From: Acidobacteriota bacterium
Lineage (GTDB): Bacteria; Actinomycetota; Acidimicrobiia; Acidimicrobiales; UBA8190
Assembly: GCA_028872975.1 (NCBI GenBank)
Contig: JAGWNV010000122.1
Coordinates: 1-7,512 of the forward strand
DNA: 7,512 bases
Direction: 5' to 3'
In this document: positions 1 to 3,912 of the stretch, in pieces
How the letters are laid out: each line of letters starts with the position of its first letter
Numbering within the stretch: position 1 is the first letter of the stretch
Position numbers and translations under genes: made by a program
Notes under the pieces: model-generated
Told to the model about the DNA's origin: nothing
Databases searched by the model: none
What the model saw: the letters and a program-made list of their open reading frames with translations, nothing else

Positions 1-109
1 TATGTCAACTAAGTCGGGATCCCGGGAACGGGCGGCTGCCGCCGGCGCAGGCCCGGGGCGGCCGTCGCTCCCCCGGGACGCGTCCCCCGATGCGCGCGAT
101 CGTGGGACC

Positions 110-1261
110 GTGACCACACGATTCGACGCCGACACGCACCTCTACGAGACGAGGGACCTGTGGGCGTCCTACATGGACCCGGCCGACCGGCACCTGGCGC
201 TGTCGATCGTGGACGACGACCTCGGCCACGCCTGGCTGACCCACGGGGACCGCCGGGTCCACCTGGCCGAGATCCACACGCCCGGCGACGTGGGCTCCAT
301 GGGCGCCTACCGCCAGCGGGTCCGCGACGGGCTGCCCCGGGAGGTGCCCTTCGACGAGGCCCTGCCCCGGGCCTTCCACGACCCGGCCGCCCGGCTCGGG
401 CAGCTCGACGAGTTCGGCCTCGACGCCGCCGTCGCGTTCCCCAACTACGGCCTGCTGTGGGAGCGGCCCCTCGCCGACCGGCTCGAGGCGACCCTCGCCA
501 ACATGCGGGCCTGGAACCACTGGGCCGCCGAGGTGCGGACGGTGGGAGGCGGCCGGCTGCACCCGGTGGCCCACGTGAGCCTCCGGGACCTCCGGTGGCT
601 CGAGGCCGAGCTGGCCACGCTGTCGGCGGCGGGGATCCGGCTGGCCATGACGGCGCCCGCCCTCGTCGACGGGCGCCCCCTGTCCCACCCCGACCTCGAC
701 CGGGCCTGGTCGGCGTTCGTGGACCACGGCGTCTCCCCCGTCTTCCACGTCTCGGCCTTCCCCCACCCCTTCCACGACGAGTGGTACGCGTCGGACCCCG
801 ACGAGGTGGCGCCGGTGCTGTCGTCGGTGTTCCTCTGGACCGCACCTGCCCTGGCGCTGTGCGACATGGCCGTCCACGGCGTCCTCGACCGCCATCCGGC
901 GCTGCGGGTGGGCGTCATGGAGCTCTCGGCGGTGTGGGTGCCGATGTTCCTCCTCATGCTCGACGGCGGCTTCGACTTCCACGCCCGGTTCAACGGCCGG
1001 CCCCTGCGGGCGCTCCCCCTCCGGCCCAGCGACTACGTCCGCCGCCAGGTCCGCGTGGCGGTCTTCTGCTACGAGGGACCCCGGGCACTCATCGACCAGC
1101 TCGGCGCCGAGATGCTCATGTTCTCGAGCGACTATCCCCACGCCGAGGGCATCGCCCGGCCCGTCGAGGACTACGAGCGCATCACCGGGCCCCTCGAGGC
1201 CCACGCCGCCAGGCAGCTCTACGCCGGCAACCTGGAGTGGTTGGTGGGCGTCGGCGGTTGA
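110..1261 (+). CDS. Amidohydrolase_2 family metal-dependent hydrolase/decarboxylase-like protein
   Basis: Predicted cytoplasmic TIM-barrel protein of the Amidohydrolase_2 family, which also holds ACMSD-type decarboxylases. With the GTG start at 110 it has 383 residues. The family N-terminal signature DADTHLYE lies at 6-13, a mid-barrel His at 213 (VFHVSAFPHPF), HPALRVGVMEL at 262-272, and the C-terminal FSSDYPHAEG at 338-347 with the expected metal-binding or catalytic Asp341. Where ACMSD has HxH and a later His, this protein has Asp8-x-His10 and Glu271, so metal binding may differ. The frame stays open to an ATG at base 2 (419 aa) and perhaps beyond the window. I prefer 110 because the extra residues are low-complexity Ala/Gly/Pro/Arg and the family domain begins right after it, but no good Shine-Dalgarno sequence is visible. 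The last 43 bp overlap the convergent regulator gene. The substrate cannot be read from the sequence. Family call firm, start uncertain. Confidence 0.85.
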   Translation: MTTRFDADTHLYETRDLWASYMDPADRHLALSIVDDDLGHAWLTHGDRRVHLAEIHTPGDVGSMGAYRQRVRDGLPREVPFDEALPRAFHDPAARLGQLDEFGLDAAVAFPNYGLLWERPLADRLEATLANMRAWNHWAAEVRTVGGGRLHPVAHVSLRDLRWLEAELATLSAAGIRLAMTAPALVDGRPLSHPDLDRAWSAFVDHGVSPVFHVSAFPHPFHDEWYASDPDEVAPVLSSVFLWTAPALALCDMAVHGVLDRHPALRVGVMELSAVWVPMFLLMLDGGFDFHARFNGRPLRALPLRPSDYVRRQVRVAVFCYEGPRALIDQLGAEMLMFSSDYPHAEGIARPVEDYERITGPLEAHAARQLYAGNLEWLVGVGG

Positions 1262-1623
1262 CCGGGCTGGGACCGGGGCGCCTCGAAGTCGATCACGAGC
1301 TCGGCGCCGAGGGCGCGGGCGATCCGGTCGAGGCTCACGACGGTGGGCGAGACGAGACCGCGCTCGAGGCGGGCGATCGAGGGCTGGCTGGTCCCCGCCC
1401 GCCTGGCCAGCTCGACCTGGCTGAGTCCCGCCCGGCGCCGGGCGGCGCGCACGGCGCTGCCCACCATGATCGAGGTCCGGGCCCGCTCGTAGCGGGCGAA
1501 GGCCTCGGGACCCCGCTGGGCGGCAGGCCGGGCGGGCGCCACGCTCCCCTGGCGGGGCCGGCCCATCGGGCCGGGGGCGGCCGACGGGCGGCCGTGGGAG
1601 ATATCGACACCGGTATATGTCAT
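1219..1623 (-). CDS. Xre-family (HTH_3) transcriptional regulator, antitoxin-like
   Basis: A 134-residue DNA-binding protein. A Cro/C1-type helix-turn-helix spans about residues 57-111: VRAARRRAGLSQ, then ELARRAGTSQPSIARLERG (recognition helix around 79-88), then SPTVVSLDRIARALG. The hydrophobic tail ELVIDFEAP resembles HTH antitoxins of the HigA type. The N-terminal ~40 residues are Pro/Ala/Arg-rich and probably disordered. The ATG at 1623 is chosen because GAGGG lies 10 nt upstream (1634-1638) and an AT-rich promoter-like stretch follows; internal Met20 or Met53 are possible starts. The reading frame stays open far upstream through the antisense of the aldolase gene, which is an artefact. 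No toxin gene lies next to it. It faces away from the aldolase-LLM operon, the usual position for a local regulator that also controls itself. Its 3' end overlaps the amidohydrolase 3' end. Regulator of the divergent operon is my leading inference; orphan antitoxin is the alternative. Confidence 0.82.
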   Translation of the reverse strand: MTYTGVDISHGRPSAAPGPMGRPRQGSVAPARPAAQRGPEAFARYERARTSIMVGSAVRAARRRAGLSQVELARRAGTSQPSIARLERGLVSPTVVSLDRIARALGAELVIDFEAPRSQPGQPPTPTNHSRLPA

Positions 1624-1629
1624 GGCTGG

Positions 1630-1664
1630 TCTACCCTCAAGTAACACAATACTCACATCTACCC
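1630..1664. repeat. Direct heptamer repeat TCTACCC x2, candidate operator half-sites
   Basis: TCTACCC occurs at 1630-1636 and again at 1658-1664 in the same orientation, 28 bp apart start to start. The two copies flank the proposed -10 box of the divergent regulator gene, so they could be binding half-sites for that regulator. Only seven bases match and 28 bp is not a whole number of helical turns, so chance is a real alternative. Confidence 0.2.
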
Positions 1665-1673
1665 CATTTGCAA
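1646..1673 (-). promoter_or_regulatory. Probable promoter of the Xre regulator gene
   Basis: Reading the minus strand, TTGCAA (1673-1668) is followed after 16 nt by TATTGT (1651-1646), and the regulator's GAGGG and ATG follow at 1638-1634 and 1623. Each hexamer matches four of six consensus positions, and TATTGT fits the actinobacterial TANNNT pattern. The box lies in a clearly AT-richer patch (about 1600-1680) within otherwise very GC-rich DNA, which supports a regulatory role. Confidence 0.42.
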
Positions 1674-1713
1674 CAGATCCGGCCGGAAAGCCTGCGCGTC
1701 TGGCTCCCGTCGG

Positions 1714-1736
1714 CGGGGGCCCTCCCCCGAGGAGGG
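1714..1736. other. Two mutually exclusive GC hairpins in the divergent intergenic region
   Basis: CGGGGG at 1714-1719 can pair with CCCCCG at 1724-1729 (4-nt loop). Alternatively CCCTCC at 1720-1725 can pair with GGAGGG at 1731-1736 (5-nt loop). The two stems share bases and cannot form together. They lie upstream of the proposed aldolase -10 box, so they may never be in that transcript. In DNA this rich in G and C such pairs arise easily by chance. Confidence 0.15.
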
Positions 1737-1751
1737 GGCGACCCCTGGCCG

Positions 1752-1757
1752 TAGACT
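1752..1757 (+). promoter_or_regulatory. Possible -10 box (TAGACT) for the aldolase-LLM operon
   Basis: TAGACT matches the actinobacterial TANNNT -10 pattern and is one of few such hexamers in the 219-bp divergent gap. No convincing -35 element is visible 16-18 nt upstream (the stretch is GAGGAGGGGG-like). Transcription would start near 1764 and give a leader of about 78 nt containing the inverted repeat at 1784-1805 and the ribosome-binding site. Confidence 0.33.
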
Positions 1758-1783
1758 CGGCCGCTCGCGCCCCGGCGTGGGGG

Positions 1784-1805
1784 CGGTGCGCTCGCCGGCG
1801 CACCG
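1784..1805. promoter_or_regulatory. 8-bp-arm inverted repeat in the aldolase operon leader (operator or hairpin)
   Basis: CGGTGCGC (1784-1791) and GCGCACCG (1798-1805) are perfect reverse complements separated by six bases (TCGCCG). The repeat lies 22 bp upstream of the aldolase Shine-Dalgarno sequence and downstream of the possible TAGACT -10. It could be an operator for the divergent Xre protein or an RNA hairpin in the leader. At this base composition a few such repeats are expected by chance in 7.5 kb, so its position is the main argument. Confidence 0.33.
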
Positions 1806-1827
1806 TGCCGGGCCGGCCGCCACAACC

Positions 1828-1834
1828 AAGGAGG
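1828..1834 (+). promoter_or_regulatory. Strong Shine-Dalgarno sequence deciding the aldolase start
   Basis: AAGGAGG lies 8 nt before the ATG at 1843. It is the best ribosome-binding site in the window and settles the start of the class II aldolase gene against the longer in-frame ATG at 1777, which would add residues of intergenic character. Confidence 0.8.
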
Positions 1835-1842
1835 TGGCGCCC

Positions 1843-2619
1843 ATGTCCAGCCCCCAGAGGACGATCGAGGCCCTGCCCTCGCCGCCGAGCTTCGACTCGG
1901 TCGAGGACGAGCGCCGGCACCGCAAGGAGCGCCTGGCTGCCGCCTTCCGGCTCTTCGGCAAGTTCGGCTTCGAAGAGGGGGTGGCCGGCCACATCACCGC
2001 CAGGGACCCGGAGTTCCCCGAGCGGTTCTGGGTGAACCCCTTCGCCGTCCCGTTCTCCCACATCCGGGTGTCGGACCTCATCTGCGTCGACGCCGAGGGC
2101 GAGGTGGTGGAGGGCACGAAGCCCGTCAACCGGGCCGCCTTCGCCATCCACTCCCAGGTGCACGCGGCGCGTCCCGACGTGACGGCCGCCGCCCACTCCC
2201 ACTCGGTGCACGGCAAGGCCTTCTCGAGCCTCGGCCGGCTCCTCGACCCCATCACCCAGGACGTCTGCGCCTTCTACGAGGACCACGGCCTCTTCGACGA
2301 CTACACCGGCGTCGTCGTCGACACCGAGGAGGGCAAGCGCATCGCCGCCTCCCTCGGGGAGCACAAGGCGGTCATCCTCCGCAACCACGGGCTGCTCACC
2401 GTCGGCCACAGCGTGGACGAGGCGGCCTTCTGGTTCATCACCATGGAGCGGTCCTGCCAGGCCCAGCTGCTCGCCGCGGCGGCAGGCGCACCGGTGCTGA
2501 TCGAGAAGGACAGCGCGGCGCGCACCCACTCCCAGGTGGGCAACGACTACGCCGGCTGGCTCAGCTTCCAGCCGCTCTACCAGAAGATCGTCCGGGAGCA
2601 ACCGGACCTTCTCGACTGA
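1843..2619 (+). CDS. Class II aldolase/adducin family protein
   Basis: A 258-residue cytoplasmic protein of the zinc-dependent class II aldolase/adducin fold (fuculose-phosphate aldolase and ribulose-phosphate epimerase relatives), of usual length for bacterial members. Visible signatures: EGVAGHIT at 45-52; RPDVTAAAHSHSVHGKAFSS at 110-129 with zinc ligands His118 and His120; DPITQDVCAFYEDHG at 135-149; and LRNHGLLTVG at 179-188 with the third zinc ligand His182. The Glu that fuculose aldolase uses for catalysis is absent: the matching stretch KPVNRAAFAIH (93-103) holds no acidic residue and looks like the adducin-like subgroup, so aldol cleavage should not be assumed. The start is fixed by AAGGAGG 8 nt upstream. 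It is the first gene of an operon with the LLM oxidoreductase eight bases downstream, and divergent from the Xre regulator. Lyase, epimerase or decarboxylase chemistry on a hydroxy-acid or ketone substrate are all possible. Confidence 0.92.
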   Translation: MSSPQRTIEALPSPPSFDSVEDERRHRKERLAAAFRLFGKFGFEEGVAGHITARDPEFPERFWVNPFAVPFSHIRVSDLICVDAEGEVVEGTKPVNRAAFAIHSQVHAARPDVTAAAHSHSVHGKAFSSLGRLLDPITQDVCAFYEDHGLFDDYTGVVVDTEEGKRIAASLGEHKAVILRNHGLLTVGHSVDEAAFWFITMERSCQAQLLAAAAGAPVLIEKDSAARTHSQVGNDYAGWLSFQPLYQKIVREQPDLLD

Positions 2620-2621
2620 GG
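2618..2621 (+). promoter_or_regulatory. Ribosome-binding site of the LLM gene overlapping the aldolase stop codon
   Basis: GAGG spans the last two bases of the aldolase TGA (2617-2619) and lies 6 nt before the GTG at 2628. This placement supports the GTG start and suggests translational coupling of the two genes within one transcript. Confidence 0.5.
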
Positions 2622-2627
2622 TCCGCC

Positions 2628-3815
2628 GTGGACTGGCCCCTGCGCTTCGGCGTCTTCCTCGCCCCCTTCCACCCGGTGGGCCAGAACCCCACCCTGGCGC
2701 TCGAGCGCGACCTCGAGCTCGTGGCCCGCCTCGACCAGCTCGGCTTCGACGAGGCCTGGATCGGCGAGCACCACTCCGCCGGCTACGAGCTCATCGCCTC
2801 GCCCGAGGTCTTCATCGCCGCCGCCGCCCAGCGGACCAGGCGACTGCGGCTCGGGACCGGGGTGAGCTCGCTGCCCTACCACCACCCCTTGATCCTCGCC
2901 GACCGCCTCGTCCTGCTCGACCACCTGACGCGGGGGCGGGTCATGTTCGGCGTGGGCCCCGGCGCCCTGCCCTCAGACGCCTTCATGATGGGCATCGACC
3001 CCATGCGCCAGCGGGACATGATGGAGGAGTCCCTGGAGGCCATCCTCGCCCTCCTCGAGGGGACCGAGCCGGTGACCCGCCAGACCGACTGGTTCACACT
3101 GCGCGACGCCCGGCTGCAGCTGCGTCCCTACACCCACCCCCGCTTCGAGGTGGCGGTGGCCGCCCAGATCTCCCCCGCCGGCCCCCGCGCCGCCGGCCGG
3201 TTCGGGTTGTCGCTCCTCTCCATCGGCGCCACCACGGCGGGAGGCTTCGACGTCCTCGGCTCCCACTGGGTGACCATGGAGGAGCGGGCTGCCGAGTTCG
3301 GCACGACCGTCGACCGGCGGCGCTGGCGCCTCGTCGGCCCCATGCACATCGCCGAGACCGAGGAGCAGGCCCGGCGCGACGTCGCCTTCGGCCTCGTGCA
3401 GTGGGTCGACTACTTCGAGCGAGTGGCGGCGCTCCCGCTCGCCCCCAACACCCTCGATCCCGACAAGATGGTCGACGAGCTCATGGCCACCGGCTTCGCC
3501 GTCGTGGGGACGCCCGACATGGCCGCCGCCCAGATCGAGCGCCTGGTCGAGCAGTCGGGAGGGTTCGGGACGTTCCTCCTCATGGCCACCGAGTGGGCCG
3601 ACCGGGAAGCGACGCTGCACTCCTACGAGCTCTTCGCCCGGGAGGTCATGCCGCGGTTCCAGGGCTCGCTGCCGGCCCCCATCACGTCGCGTGACTGGGC
3701 GGCCGAGCACCGTCCCGAGTTCATCGGCAGGGTCGGGGGTGCCATCATGCAGGCCATCTCCGACCACCAGGCCGAGCGCGAGGCCAAGCGGGGGGACCTG
3801 GCCCCGAGCGACTGA
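2628..3815 (+). CDS. LLM-class flavin-dependent oxidoreductase, limonene 1,2-monooxygenase-like
   Basis: A 395-residue bacterial-luciferase-like TIM-barrel enzyme, expected to use reduced FMN and O2 supplied by a separate flavin reductase. Signatures in order: RFGVFLAPFHPVGQNPTLAL at 6-25; LGFDEAWIGEHHSAGYE at 38-54; ASPEVFIAAAAQRT at 57-70; LRLGTGVSSLPYHHPL at 73-88; and LDHLTRGRVMFGVGPG at 97-112. From memory this pattern resembles the LimB limonene monooxygenase group closely, and the length fits (about 390 aa). The true substrate may be another cyclic terpene, ketone or hydrocarbon. It starts with GTG eight bases after the aldolase stop, with its ribosome-binding site on that stop, so the two are almost certainly one operon. 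No flavin reductase gene is visible here. Family very secure; substrate unknown. Confidence 0.92.
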   Translation: MDWPLRFGVFLAPFHPVGQNPTLALERDLELVARLDQLGFDEAWIGEHHSAGYELIASPEVFIAAAAQRTRRLRLGTGVSSLPYHHPLILADRLVLLDHLTRGRVMFGVGPGALPSDAFMMGIDPMRQRDMMEESLEAILALLEGTEPVTRQTDWFTLRDARLQLRPYTHPRFEVAVAAQISPAGPRAAGRFGLSLLSIGATTAGGFDVLGSHWVTMEERAAEFGTTVDRRRWRLVGPMHIAETEEQARRDVAFGLVQWVDYFERVAALPLAPNTLDPDKMVDELMATGFAVVGTPDMAAAQIERLVEQSGGFGTFLLMATEWADREATLHSYELFAREVMPRFQGSLPAPITSRDWAAEHRPEFIGRVGGAIMQAISDHQAEREAKRGDLAPSD

Positions 3816-3823
3816 ACGGGCCG

Positions 3824-3838
3824 CGGCGCCGGGCGCCG
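3824..3838 (+). terminator. Weak candidate terminator hairpin after the LLM gene
   Basis: Nine bases after the LLM stop codon, CGGCG (3824-3828) can pair with CGCCG (3834-3838) around a 5-nt loop; the wider stretch is a nested GGCGCC repeat. There is no run of T after it. It could weakly end the aldolase-LLM transcript, but the stem is short and the composition makes chance likely. Confidence 0.2.
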
Positions 3839-3863
3839 GGTGGTCGGCTCCACGAAGCCCCTC

Positions 3864-3876
3864 TAGGGTGGCCCGC
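3864..3876 (+). promoter_or_regulatory. Leaderless-type -10 element (TAGGGT) upstream of the membrane protein gene
   Basis: TAGGGT (3864-3869) is followed by exactly seven bases and then ATG at 3877. In actinobacteria a TANNNT box placed like this typically gives a transcript whose first bases are the AUG itself. No clear -35 is seen. The AGGGTGG stretch at 3865-3871 could instead act as a Shine-Dalgarno sequence eight or so bases before the same ATG. Both readings point to 3877 as a used start. Confidence 0.42.
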
Positions 3877-3912
3877 ATGGCAGATCTGGTGCTCTCCCCC
3901 GGCGCGGCCTGA
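3877..3912 (+). CDS. Possible 11-codon leader peptide (mini-ORF)
   Basis: ATG at 3877 opens an 11-residue frame (MADLVLSPGAA) that ends in TGA at 3910-3912. The stop shares its last base with the ATG of the large membrane protein gene (TGATG). The mini-ORF has a well-placed TAGGGT box or AGGG Shine-Dalgarno sequence, whereas the big gene has no ribosome-binding site of its own. Translation of the membrane protein may therefore depend on termination and reinitiation after the mini-ORF. Alternatively a single-base error or indel in this stretch hides a start of the large protein at 3877. The peptide shows no obvious attenuator-type run of codons. Confidence 0.3.
   Translation: MADLVLSPGAA

Noticed and set aside
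15..86. Perfect short palindromes CGGGATCCCG (15-24) and GGGACGCGTCCC (75-86) upstream of the amidohydrolase
   Set aside because: Palindromes of 10-12 bp are expected several times by chance in 7.5 kb at this G+C. They may also lie in coding sequence if the longer start is real.
90..113. A 7-codon mini-ORF (ATG 90) whose TGA overlaps the GTG 110 start of the amidohydrolase
   Set aside because: It resembles the arrangement at 3877-3914 but has no TANNNT box or Shine-Dalgarno sequence before it, so nothing supports its translation.
160..1644. A 494-codon plus-strand open frame over the amidohydrolase
   Set aside because: It is a frame-shifted shadow of the amidohydrolase with an Arg/Pro/Gly-rich translation. 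The amidohydrolase frame carries the family signatures.
1624..1842. A toxin gene partner for the antitoxin-like Xre protein
   Set aside because: No frame with a ribosome-binding site and toxin-like sequence is present in this gap or on the other side of the regulator.
1624..2601. Upstream extension of the Xre regulator reading frame to about 460 codons
   Set aside because: The extra part is antisense to the aldolase gene and lacks domain features. The HTH protein has a well-supported ATG at 1623 with GAGGG and a promoter-like element.
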